A stretch of DNA of 7,612 bases from contig JAEZUH010000081.1 of NCBI GenBank assembly GCA_023443485.1, forward strand, positions 1 to 7,612, written 5' to 3'. The notes beneath the pieces were generated by a model. The model was not told the origin of the DNA. It saw nothing but the letters and a program-made list of their open reading frames with translations, and ran no database searches. Positions 1-6,058 of the stretch are shown here, piece after piece (within the stretch, counting starts at the first letter, position 1; every line of letters starts with the position of its first letter). The translations under genes and the position numbers were made by a program. The DNA comes from Bacillota bacterium. GTDB taxonomy: Bacteria > Bacillota_I > Bacilli_A > RFN20 > CAG-826.

Positions 1-197
1 TCTAAGGTTTCCATGCCTTCCTTGACTTCTTCTGGTTTAATAAAAGAGACATAAACTTTGGCATAAGAAATATCTTTGCTCACTTTAACTTCCGGAATCG
101 TGACAAAGCCTAATTTAGGATTATGCAATTCAAATTGAATGATGTCTGCGATATTCTTACGAATGACAGCAGCAATTCTTTCTGTTTTGTTGGCCAT
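1..197 (-). CDS. rbfA: Ribosome-binding factor A, 3' part outside the window
   Basis: RbfA is a single-domain KH-type RNA-binding protein that acts in late maturation of the 30S subunit, near the 5' end region of 16S rRNA. The first 65 residues are visible. They start MANKTERIAAVIRKNIADII and continue with the family pattern L-x-NPKLGFVTI and then VSKDISYAKVYVSF, which matches the N-terminal helix and first beta strands of RbfA (family usual length about 115-130 residues). The remaining C-terminal part lies beyond position 1. The ATG sits only 2 bases after the infB TAG stop, and a GGTGG stretch inside the last infB codons is the likely ribosome binding site, so translation is probably coupled to infB. 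It is the fourth gene of the rimP-nusA-infB-rbfA operon, in the usual Firmicutes order. The reading was made by hand-translating the minus strand. Nothing in the visible part looks broken. Confidence 0.93.
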   Translation of the reverse strand, partial: MANKTERIAAVIRKNIADIIQFELHNPKLGFVTIPEVKVSKDISYAKVYVSFIKPEEVKEGMETL

Positions 198-199
198 AA

Positions 200-2047
200 C
201 TATTTTTCCACCACCATCTCGTATCCTTCGATGATATCGTTCTCTTTAACGTCATTATAATTTTCGATTAGGATTCCACATTCAAAGCCTGATTTGACTT
301 CTTTAGCGTTATCTTTTTCTCTTTGTAGAGAAGATATTTTTCCTTCATAAACGACAATACCATCACGAATAATGCGAATCTTGGAGTTGGCGTGAATCAA
401 TCCATCAATAACCATGCATCCAGCTATAGTTCCAATCTTGCTTACTTTGAACAGGCGTCTAATTTCCGCTTGACCTGTAATTTTTTCAATCATGGTGGGG
501 GCTAGCATGCCTTTCATTGCGGCTTGAATTTCTTCGATTAGTGCATAGATAATTCGATGTAAACGTATTTCCACTTTCTCTTCTTCAGCTTTGGCTCTGG
601 TAATCGCGCTGGGTCGAACATTGAAACCATAAATAATGGCTCTTGAAGCGCTAGCTAAGAGAACATCACTCTCGGTAATCGCTCCACTTGTCGCTCGCAC
701 GATGTTAATTCTAACTTGATCATTAGATAGTTTTTCTAATGAAGATTTGACTGCTTCAGCGCTACCAGTGGAATCAGCTTTAATAATAATATTAAGAGTT
801 TGAACTTCGCCTTCGTGTATACGATTGAATAAATCGTCTAAAGAAGCACCACCGCTTAAATTACGGTCGCGAGCTTCTTTGATTCTTTTACGCTTCAAGG
901 CGATTTCACGAGCTTCGCTCTCTTGGCTAAAAGCCATGAAACGATCGCCAGCTAATGGCACTTCACTTAATCCAATAACAGAAACCGGAGTACTAGGAGC
1001 GGCTTCTAATAAAGTCTTGCGGAATTCATTAGTCATACGGCGTACTTTACCATATGAAGTTCCTGCGACAAGGAAGTCGCTTTCTCTTAATGTCCCATTT
1101 TGCACTAATAAAGTAGCCTTGGGGCCTTCATTTTTATCGAGCTGAGCTTCTAGAACAGTTCCCATCGCAAAGCGATCAGGGTTAGCTTTTAATTCTTTCA
1201 TTTCAGAAACGAGGATGATGGCTTCCATTAATCCATCGATATTGGTTTTCTTTTTGGCGGAAATTTCAACAGCGATGACATCGCCACCAAATTCTTCCAA
1301 AAGAACATTCTGGGCCATCAGCTCATTTTTAACACGCATGGGGTCAGCACCGGCTTTGTCCATCTTATTAATCGCTACGATGATAGGAACTCCGGCCGCT
1401 TTAGCGTGGTCAATAGCTTCAATTGTTTGAGGCATGACACCATCATCAGCGGCGACAACTAAAACAACAATATCAGTGACGCTGGCTCCTCGAGAACGCA
1501 TCGCGGTAAACGCTTCGTGCCCTGGAGTGTCAATAAAGGTGATTTTTTGACCTCTGACTTCTTTTTGATACGCACCTATCTCTTGAGAGATACCACCGAC
1601 TTCAGCATCAACTAGACGACTATTACGAATAGCATCAATCAGCGTTGTTTTACCATGATCAACGTGACCCATAATGGTCACAACTGCCGCACGTGGTTTT
1701 AATTTACTTGCATCGTCGATGATTTCCACATCTTCAAAGTTTTCAGCTGCCACGATGGTTTTCTTTTGAAAGTCAAAACCAAATTGTAAGCAAACTAAAC
1801 CAATTAGTTCATCATCGAGGATGGTGTTAATGGTAATCATCTTTCCTTGGAGGAAGAGAAATTTAATAATTTCTGAGACAGGCACATCGATAGTTTTGGC
1901 GAGCTCGGCAGCGCTGATGGCACCAGTGTAGATAAAAACACCACCATTAATCTTTGTTTTCACTTTGTTGGTTTGGACTTTTGTGGAAACGTTAACTTCT
2001 CGAGCTGGACGAGTGTCCTTTCGATAAAATGTCTTCTTATTTGCCAT
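200..2047 (-). CDS. infB: Translation initiation factor IF-2
   Basis: IF-2 is the GTPase that brings fMet-tRNA to the 30S subunit and promotes 50S joining. The protein has 615 residues, shorter than the ~716 of Bacillus subtilis because the variable N-terminus is only about 40 basic residues. Domains in order: IF2_N helical domain (about 41-90, with LFLQGKMITIN), G domain (about 119-290), beta-barrel domain II (about 293-390), domain III (about 411-510), and C-terminal fMet-tRNA binding domain (about 515-612, with FKVSKIGTIAGCMV and the conserved Cys544). GTPase motifs: G1 GHVDHGKT at 127-134, G3 DTPGH at 173-177 with His177, G4 NKMD at 227-230, G5 SAK at 263-265. The switch I segment reads GGISQEIGAY (151-160) where most bacterial IF-2 have GGITQHIGAY. 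The ATG is preceded by GAAGGTG at 2053-2059, a good ribosome binding site. It stops in TAG 2 bases before rbfA. The 74 bases between nusA and infB hold no gene. Confidence 0.98.
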   Translation of the reverse strand: MANKKTFYRKDTRPAREVNVSTKVQTNKVKTKINGGVFIYTGAISAAELAKTIDVPVSEIIKFLFLQGKMITINTILDDELIGLVCLQFGFDFQKKTIVAAENFEDVEIIDDASKLKPRAAVVTIMGHVDHGKTTLIDAIRNSRLVDAEVGGISQEIGAYQKEVRGQKITFIDTPGHEAFTAMRSRGASVTDIVVLVVAADDGVMPQTIEAIDHAKAAGVPIIVAINKMDKAGADPMRVKNELMAQNVLLEEFGGDVIAVEISAKKKTNIDGLMEAIILVSEMKELKANPDRFAMGTVLEAQLDKNEGPKATLLVQNGTLRESDFLVAGTSYGKVRRMTNEFRKTLLEAAPSTPVSVIGLSEVPLAGDRFMAFSQESEAREIALKRKRIKEARDRNLSGGASLDDLFNRIHEGEVQTLNIIIKADSTGSAEAVKSSLEKLSNDQVRINIVRATSGAITESDVLLASASRAIIYGFNVRPSAITRAKAEEEKVEIRLHRIIYALIEEIQAAMKGMLAPTMIEKITGQAEIRRLFKVSKIGTIAGCMVIDGLIHANSKIRIIRDGIVVYEGKISSLQREKDNAKEVKSGFECGILIENYNDVKENDIIEGYEMVVEK

Positions 2048-2121
2048 ATTAACACCTTCTTTCTCTTTTTAAGAATAATATTCTTAGCTATTTTGATAAA
2101 TAAAATTTATTGATGAGTTAA

Positions 2122-3822
2122 TTAAACGTTTTCCTCATCGTAGTATTTGTCGTATTCATCGTAATCAACATCTTCTTCATGGACAGAGTCGGAAGATTTT
2201 TCTTCTTCTTCCATCGCTCGAAGTTCTTCTTCGGTATAGATAGACATATGTTGGCTAGGATCGACAGTAATGACTGGTTTGTCATTTTCTTCTTCGTCTT
2301 CTTTTTTGACTGATTTTCGCCAATTCTTACGAGCAAAGGTAGATTTCTTTTCTTCGCCTTCAAGTGCTCTCTCTAAGTCAGAAAGAGTGGTCGTTGTCTT
2401 AACAACTTTCACTTCTTCAACTTCAACCTTTTCTTGTGGAAGAGGAGCAAGAGGAGTTTCAACATCAGCTTTCACTTCTTCCTTAGCCTTAGTTGGCTCT
2501 TCAGCTTTCTTCTCGACGACGATTTCGTCTTTTTCACTCTCTAGCTCAAGGGCTTCATTAAGATCATTGTCTTCCTCTTCATCTTTATAAACGCGGGATT
2601 GAGGAGCAACATATCCTTGAGGAAGTCCTGGGAGGACATCTTCACTTGCAGAAGCACTTTGTGCTTGAGCAGCCTTTGCTTCGGCGATGCGAATCTTTTG
2701 TTGTTCAATTTCTTGAGCTTGTAATTCCTCAAATGATTGATAGACTAAACCACTAGCGAGGGCATCAGTTTCCGTCTTGATATCAATATTGTAACCAGTT
2801 AAACGTACAGCAAGGCGCACATTGACGCCTTTGCGACCAATCGCTAAAGATAAGGAGTCATCTTTAACAATGGCAGTGGCAGTCTTAGCTTCTGAATCAT
2901 AGATCACACCAGCCACATGAGCAGGTTTTAAAGATTCCATGATGAAGAGACCGGCATTTTCGCTAAAAGCGATGATATCAATTTTTTCTTTATTGGTTCC
3001 ATTTCCTAATTGAGAGACAATCTTTTGGATACGTGAGCCATTTTGGCCAATACACGCTCCGGCGGGATCAACTTCTGGGTTGAGACTAACAACAGCGACT
3101 TTGCTGCGTTCACCCGCTTCGCGAGAGATACCCTTAATGACAATTGTGCCATCATAGATTTCACGAATCTCTTCACTGAATAAACAGCGGAGGAATCCTT
3201 CGTTGCTGCGAGAGACAACAATGTGAGCGCCTTTAATATCAGTCGCGACATCGCTGACAAATAATCTGATTTGATCACCGACAGCGAAACGCTCATCACC
3301 AATCATCTGTTTTCTTGGCAAATAGACACTAGTTCTTCCGATATTAATTGAAGCACCACGTTCATCGATCTTCTCGATGCGGCCTGTAATCATCGTATTA
3401 ATTTTGTCTTTAAAAGCTTCGAACAAGACATCTTTTTCCGCTTCGGCAAATTTCTGACGAAGGATGGATTTAATGCTCATGGCGGTCGCTTTTCTTAATT
3501 CTTCTAAAGAAGCAGGGACATAGAATAAGCTTTCTTTAATAAAACCTTTTCCTTCTTTAGCAAGAGCTTTGGCGTCCTTTTCTTCAATTTCTAAAAAATC
3601 ATCTTCAACTTCTTTGACGATGTTCTTCATGTGATACATTTCGATCGTTCCAGCTTCAGGATCGATGTTCACTTCAACAAGTGCGTCATCGCCTCCTAAT
3701 TCTTTGCGATACCCTTTGATCATCGCATCAATTAATGAACTGACGATAATCTCTTTGCTGATTCCGCGACTGACTTCAATTTGATTGAGAGCCTCTCGGA
3801 ATTCTACTGCGTTGATAGCCAT
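2122..3822 (-). CDS. nusA: Transcription termination/antitermination factor NusA with long acidic tail
   Basis: NusA binds RNA polymerase at the RNA exit channel and modulates pausing, intrinsic termination and antitermination. The protein has 566 residues. Residues 1-136 form the RNA polymerase-binding N-terminal domain, 137-205 the S1 domain, 206-288 KH1 (GACIGQNGSRIQ at 255-266) and 289-355 KH2 (AIGRKGVNVRLA at 327-338). This core of about 355 residues is the Gram-positive NusA length. From about 356 there is a coiled, Ala/Gln/Glu-rich stretch and then a roughly 155-residue acidic, low-complexity tail ending DYDEYDKYYDEENV. The tail has one basic patch near Trp501 and two possible short helices (LSDLERALEGEE, about 480-491, and IYTEEELRAMEEEE, about 528-541). 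Similar long tails occur in mycoplasmas and relatives. The start is firm: ATG lies 8 bases after AAGGAG, which overlaps the rimP stop, and the rimP-nusA gap is 12 bases. It ends in TAA, 74 bases before infB. Confidence 0.97.
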   Translation of the reverse strand: MAINAVEFREALNQIEVSRGISKEIIVSSLIDAMIKGYRKELGGDDALVEVNIDPEAGTIEMYHMKNIVKEVEDDFLEIEEKDAKALAKEGKGFIKESLFYVPASLEELRKATAMSIKSILRQKFAEAEKDVLFEAFKDKINTMITGRIEKIDERGASINIGRTSVYLPRKQMIGDERFAVGDQIRLFVSDVATDIKGAHIVVSRSNEGFLRCLFSEEIREIYDGTIVIKGISREAGERSKVAVVSLNPEVDPAGACIGQNGSRIQKIVSQLGNGTNKEKIDIIAFSENAGLFIMESLKPAHVAGVIYDSEAKTATAIVKDDSLSLAIGRKGVNVRLAVRLTGYNIDIKTETDALASGLVYQSFEELQAQEIEQQKIRIAEAKAAQAQSASASEDVLPGLPQGYVAPQSRVYKDEEEDNDLNEALELESEKDEIVVEKKAEEPTKAKEEVKADVETPLAPLPQEKVEVEEVKVVKTTTTLSDLERALEGEEKKSTFARKNWRKSVKKEDEEENDKPVITVDPSQHMSIYTEEELRAMEEEEKSSDSVHEEDVDYDEYDKYYDEENV

Positions 3823-3834
3823 AATTTTAACTCC

Positions 3835-4296
3835 TTATGAAAATTTAACTGCTAATCGTATATCTGATATATTTGCTTTCGCAATATCAACCAATAATGT
3901 TCTGGTTTTCACTCGATATGACAAAGTGATGCTTTCTTCATCGATTTTAACCAGACTGCCCTCATAGATATTTTCTCCCTTAATGGGTTGAGATAAATGA
4001 ACATGAACAAAACAATTAAGATAAGCATCGAGTTTATCTTTTTTGAGAGGTTTTTCCGCCCCAAGGGAAGAAATATCTAAGGTATAAGGGTTATCGATTG
4101 GATTGATAGAATCAAGATATCCGTTCAATTGATTGGTCACTTCCACTATGGCATTCATGTCGATTGGTTGATCGCGATCAATAATGAGAGATAAATGTCC
4201 ACCTTCACGAGAAAAGGATAAGGAAAATTCCACTAACTCGAAGCCGAGTTCTTGAATCTTTTCGTTTAGTTGCATTTTCAATTCTTGTGTATTCAT
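3835..4296 (-). CDS. rimP: Ribosome maturation factor RimP
   Basis: RimP assists assembly of the 30S subunit, in particular the central pseudoknot and uS12 region. The protein from the chosen start has 153 residues, the usual family size, beginning MNTQELKMQLNEKIQELGFE. The N-terminal domain shows LGFELVEFSL and then a YTLDISSLGAEKPL segment (71-84), the counterpart of the usual Y-x-LEVSSPG-x-x-RPL family signature. The C-terminal SH3-like domain follows, with GSLVKID and TRTLLVDIAKANISDIRLAVKF. An in-frame ATG upstream at 4335 would add 13 residues, but it lies inside the terminator-like hairpin of the leader and has no ribosome binding site. The ATG at 4296 has AAGGGG at 4301-4306 with 4 bases between, so 4296 is chosen. 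The gene ends in TAA 12 bases before nusA and is first in its operon, the usual position of rimP (ylxS). Confidence 0.94.
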   Translation of the reverse strand: MNTQELKMQLNEKIQELGFELVEFSLSFSREGGHLSLIIDRDQPIDMNAIVEVTNQLNGYLDSINPIDNPYTLDISSLGAEKPLKKDKLDAYLNCFVHVHLSQPIKGENIYEGSLVKIDEESITLSYRVKTRTLLVDIAKANISDIRLAVKFS

Positions 4297-4306
4297 AGAT
4301 CCCCTT

Positions 4307-4339
4307 AAAAACAAAGAGTGGCCTGTCAAGGTCACTCTT
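4307..4339 (-). terminator. Leader terminator/attenuator hairpin before rimP
   Basis: Read on the minus strand, positions 4339 to 4314 form an 11-position stem: AAGAGTGACCT, loop TGAC, AGGCCACTCTT, with one A-C mismatch at 4332/4321. It is followed by TGTTTTT (4313-4307), so the U-tract is interrupted by a G. The rimP ribosome binding site AAGGGG begins immediately afterwards at 4306. The shape is that of an intrinsic terminator placed between the promoter and the first gene. In Bacillus subtilis, NusA is reported to autoregulate through a NusA-dependent terminator in the leader of its own operon, and a mismatched stem plus a broken U-tract is typical of terminators that need NusA. The position and shape are seen in the sequence; the attenuator role is an inference. 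Confidence 0.72.
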
Positions 4340-4348
4340 GTGCAGAGT
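4334..4348 (-). promoter_or_regulatory. Possible weak antiterminator pairing in the rimP leader
   Basis: On the minus strand ACTCT (4348-4344), loop GCACA, AGAGT (4338-4334) can form a 5-bp hairpin. It uses the first half of the 5' arm of the leader terminator, so the two structures exclude each other. Five pairs are few and may be chance. It is recorded because the competing geometry is what an attenuator would need, and because it could act as a pause hairpin. Confidence 0.3.
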
Positions 4349-4350
4349 TT

Positions 4351-4366
4351 TGCGTAATTAAACGCA
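4351..4366 (-). promoter_or_regulatory. 5' hairpin at the start of the rimP operon transcript
   Basis: The minus strand reads TGCGT, TTAATT, ACGCA: a perfect 5-bp stem with a 6-base loop. It begins about 5-6 bases after the -10 box, so it would be at or within a base or two of the 5' end of the mRNA. Hairpins at the extreme 5' end are known to shield transcripts from 5'-end-dependent decay. The function here is inferred from position only. Confidence 0.45.
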
Positions 4367-4371
4367 TTACT

Positions 4372-4399
4372 ACTATAGCATTATATTTTATAATGTCTA
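4372..4399 (-). promoter_or_regulatory. SigA-type extended -10 promoter of the rimP-nusA-infB-rbfA operon
   Basis: On the minus strand, TAGACA (4399-4394, 5 of 6 to TTGACA) is followed by a 16-base spacer and TATAGT (4377-4372, 5 of 6 to TATAAT). A TG at -15/-14 makes an extended -10 (TGCTATAGT). Transcription should start near 4366-4364, giving a leader of about 70 bases before rimP. The promoter sits between the hsp20 terminator and the rimP leader, as expected for the first promoter of a separate operon. Confidence 0.75.
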
Positions 4400-4430
4400 C
4401 TTATTTTTGCGAAAGGAGTAATCGAGATAA

Positions 4431-4457
4431 GAAAAAGTGGAATAAACATCCACTTTT
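4431..4457 (-). terminator. Intrinsic terminator of hsp20
   Basis: Starting 17 bases after the hsp20 stop, the minus strand reads AAAAGTGGA, loop TGTTTAT, TCCACTTTT, then TCTTAT. This is a perfect 9-bp stem with a U-rich 3' side. It lies between hsp20 and the promoter of the rimP operon, so the two are separate transcription units. The U-tract beyond the stem is short, and some read-through is possible. Confidence 0.82.
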
Positions 4458-4474
4458 AGAAAGGAACAGTTGCC

Positions 4475-4906
4475 TTATTTGATTTCGATGTATTTTTTCT
4501 CGATTACTTTTGGCTCGACTTTGTTGATGTCAAGAGTCAAAACTCCATCGGTCAGGCTGGCGTTGATATCCTTTTCTTCGATATCATCTCCAACATAGAA
4601 GCTGCGGGAGAATTTGCCACAATATCTCTCACGTCTAATATATTTGCCTTGCTTGGTTTCATCATCGTTGCGGCAATCTTCAGCGTGAACAGTGAGATAT
4701 CCTTCTTTTAGTTCGATTTTAATATTTTCTTTTTTGATGCTAGGGACATCAATATCGATGTGATACTGTTTGTCATCCTCTCGAACATCAGCTTTCATTA
4801 AGTCGCGTCTTTTAATCTCGCGAGGAAAACCAAAGAAGTCATCGAAAAGAGGGTCCCAAAGATCTAATGAGTCATTTACAAAATTCGAAACGGCATAATT
4901 TTTCAT
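4475..4906 (-). CDS. Small heat shock protein, Hsp20/alpha-crystallin family
   Basis: Small heat shock proteins are ATP-independent cytoplasmic chaperones that bind unfolding proteins and hold them for the DnaK and ClpB machines. The 143-residue protein has the family layout. The N-terminal arm has DLWDPLFDDFFGFP at 15-28, resembling the hydrophobic substrate-binding arms of bacterial Hsp20. An alpha-crystallin domain spans about 37-130, with DIDVPSIKKENIKIELKEGYL and the family signature A-x-L-x-DGVLTLDI at 116-127. The C-terminal tail carries the I-x-I oligomerisation motif IEI at 140-142, close to the end. The ATG has a strong AGGAGG at 4915-4920 with 8 bases between. The gene is alone between its own promoter and terminator. 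Control is by two CIRCE operators, so it probably belongs to the HrcA class I heat shock regulon. The name hsp20 or ibpA would be generic, so no symbol is given. Confidence 0.95.
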   Translation of the reverse strand: MKNYAVSNFVNDSLDLWDPLFDDFFGFPREIKRRDLMKADVREDDKQYHIDIDVPSIKKENIKIELKEGYLTVHAEDCRNDDETKQGKYIRRERYCGKFSRSFYVGDDIEEKDINASLTDGVLTLDINKVEPKVIEKKYIEIK

Positions 4907-4933
4907 AATTCAAACCTCCTTATGTTCGTTCGT

Positions 4934-4960
4934 TTAGCAATCTTATTCTATGACTGCTAA
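4934..4960. promoter_or_regulatory. CIRCE operator 2 (HrcA site) in the hsp20 5' UTR
   Basis: The plus strand reads TTAGCAATC, nine bases, GACTGCTAA. The CIRCE consensus is TTAGCACTC, N9, GAGTGCTAA. Each half matches 8 of 9 and the spacer is exactly 9. It begins just downstream of the expected transcription start (near 4962), so it lies in the 5' UTR, where CIRCE sites are also known. HrcA bound here would block transcription initiation or escape until heat or protein stress inactivates it. Confidence 0.85.
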
Positions 4961-4968
4961 GTACTTAT

Positions 4969-4996
4969 ATTATAAATCAAATTAGCACTCTGTCAA
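4969..4996 (-). promoter_or_regulatory. SigA promoter of hsp20, perfect -35 and -10 hexamers
   Basis: On the minus strand, TTGACA (4996-4991), a 16-base spacer and TATAAT (4974-4969) match the vegetative sigma factor consensus at all 12 positions. Transcription should start near 4962, giving a 5' UTR of about 55 bases. Such a strong promoter needs repression at normal temperature, which fits the two operators around it. Confidence 0.9.
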
Positions 4997-5008
4997 GTAG
5001 TATGCTAA
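4982..5008. promoter_or_regulatory. CIRCE operator 1 (HrcA site) over the hsp20 -35 box
   Basis: The plus strand reads TTAGCACTC (9 of 9 to consensus), nine bases, GTATGCTAA (7 of 9). The -35 hexamer lies within the nine-base spacer, so HrcA binding would directly compete with RNA polymerase. Its centre is 48 bp from that of CIRCE operator 2, and the two bracket the -10 box. Confidence 0.9.
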
Positions 5009-5014
5009 AAATAT

Positions 5015-5030
5015 TTACTATAAATAGTAA
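5015..5030. repeat. Perfect 16-bp AT-rich palindrome upstream of the hsp20 promoter
   Basis: The plus strand reads TTACTAT, AA, ATAGTAA: a perfect dyad with 7-base arms. It is 6 bases upstream of CIRCE operator 1, centred near -60 relative to the expected start. It could be a protein binding site or an AT-rich UP-type element. No known operator consensus was recognised. Confidence 0.5.
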
Positions 5031-5075
5031 TAAAGAAATAAACATAAATTTTCCAAATTTTTTGTTCCCATTATC

Positions 5076-5102
5076 AAAAAAAGCACCACATGCTTTGGTG
5101 CT
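5076..5102 (-). terminator. Intrinsic terminator after the LicD-family gene
   Basis: The minus strand reads AGCACCA, loop AAGCATG, TGGTGCT, followed directly by six T. The stem is a perfect 7 bp with good GC content. It begins about 20 bases after the LicD-family stop codon. On the plus strand the same stem is followed by CATTTTTTATATTTTT, so it could work in both directions, but no plus-strand gene is seen here. It separates this unit from hsp20. Confidence 0.9.
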
Positions 5103-5122
5103 CATTTTTTATATTTTTAATC

Positions 5123-6055
5123 TTATTTTTTTAATCGCGCATGTGATAAAGAGAATTTTTTAAAATGTTTAGCTTTTCTTTTTCGATACGGGTAACGAGA
5201 TACCCATTTTCCTTTGCTGAACACATTGAAACATTTGGACCCAAACTTCAATCGGCAGAACTCTCTCACATCATTAAAAGAGTAGAGTTTGTGTCCTTGG
5301 AAATTATATTCTCTAAACGGGTAAATGACTTCACGAGGATAGGAAAGATTCTTTACTTCGCTACCCCAATCTTGGAAAGGTATGATGACTGTTTGAGCGA
5401 CACGAGAGGAATGAGCGTATTTTTCAGCCATGATCTTTTCGTAGTCTTTAATCTTCTTCTTCATCTTGAGCAAACTAGAGGAACGAAAAATGACATCTTT
5501 AAGAAAATATGGAGCGATATAATTCTTGACATAACGCAACACTTTGCGATGTTCTTTGAGGGTTTCTGGTACTCCCATAAAAACGACAACATCAATAAAA
5601 ACTCCATCCCCATCGCACCAGTTAGGGAGAGTGAGGTGGTTCTTTTCTAAAATATAGGAGTCTTTTTTGCGAATTTTGATAGTCGGAATAAAGACGTTAT
5701 AACGAGGATCAGTTTCATAAGAATCAAAGTAGTAGTCATCAGGTAGTTGCTCTTGTAACATCTTAATCACACGGGGCAAATCTTCGTAACTGATGGCAAT
5801 ATCGACATCATCATCCCAAGGGATGAAGCCTGCGTAGTTAATGATGCCTAAAGCGGAGCCGAAAGCAAGAGCGTAAGGAATATTGTTTTTGCGACAAAGC
5901 TGATCAAAAACCAATGTCATCTCTAAAAGGATCTTTTGTAAATCTTTAAGGCTCTTGGTTTCACCATCTAAATCTTTACCGATAGAGTATATGTGAAAAT
6001 CTTCCGCCACTCCTGTTTCAGATAGTGGCTTTTTTAAATCTTTCTTTTGTTCCAT
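5123..6055 (-). CDS. LicD-family protein (nucleotidyltransferase fold)
   Basis: LicD proteins attach phosphocholine or related phospho-groups to cell-surface glycans such as teichoic acid or lipopolysaccharide; many members have unknown acceptors. The protein has 310 residues, normal for the family. After a polar N-terminus of about 36 residues, the core shows Y-x-LAFGSALGIINYAGFIPWDDDVDIAI (62-88 region). This includes the GS motif at 66-67 and the acidic metal-binding WDDDVD at 80-85 typical of this polymerase-beta-like fold. GVFIDVVVF at 151-159 is the usual second acidic segment. YPFREYNFQG (245-254) fits the C-terminal family region. No signal peptide or membrane segment is seen, and the last ~30 residues are very basic, which could hold it at the membrane. 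The ATG lies 3 bases after the preceding stop and has no clear ribosome binding site, so re-initiation after the upstream gene is likely. No licA/B/C-like choline uptake or activation gene is in the window, so the transferred group is unknown. Confidence 0.88.
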   Translation of the reverse strand: MEQKKDLKKPLSETGVAEDFHIYSIGKDLDGETKSLKDLQKILLEMTLVFDQLCRKNNIPYALAFGSALGIINYAGFIPWDDDVDIAISYEDLPRVIKMLQEQLPDDYYFDSYETDPRYNVFIPTIKIRKKDSYILEKNHLTLPNWCDGDGVFIDVVVFMGVPETLKEHRKVLRYVKNYIAPYFLKDVIFRSSSLLKMKKKIKDYEKIMAEKYAHSSRVAQTVIIPFQDWGSEVKNLSYPREVIYPFREYNFQGHKLYSFNDVREFCRLKFGSKCFNVFSKGKWVSRYPYRKRKAKHFKKFSLSHARLKK

Positions 6056-6058
6056 AGT

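Noticed and set aside
825..1430. Open reading frames on the plus strand opposite infB
   Set aside because: They lie fully inside a clear infB reading frame on the other strand, have no family resemblance and no ribosome binding site worth noting.
2071..2085. AAGAAT-AAT-ATTCTT inverted repeat between nusA and infB
   Set aside because: It has a pure AT 6-bp stem with no U-tract after it, too weak to be called a terminator or operator in this AT-rich gap.
2118..2590. Ser-rich or Lys-rich open frames over the nusA tail
   Set aside because: They are by-products of the GAA/GAG-rich codon run of the acidic tail read in other frames.
4297..4335. Upstream in-frame ATG extending RimP by 13 residues
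   Set aside because: It lies within the leader hairpin, has no ribosome binding site, and the added residues do not fit the family start.
4923..4934. Short GTTC tandem repeat before the hsp20 ribosome binding site
   Set aside because: Fewer than three units in the 5' UTR; too short to suggest phase variation.
5165..5650. A 161-codon open frame on the plus strand
   Set aside because: It is antisense to the LicD-family gene, whose conserved motifs are encoded on the minus strand. The plus-strand product looks like no known protein.
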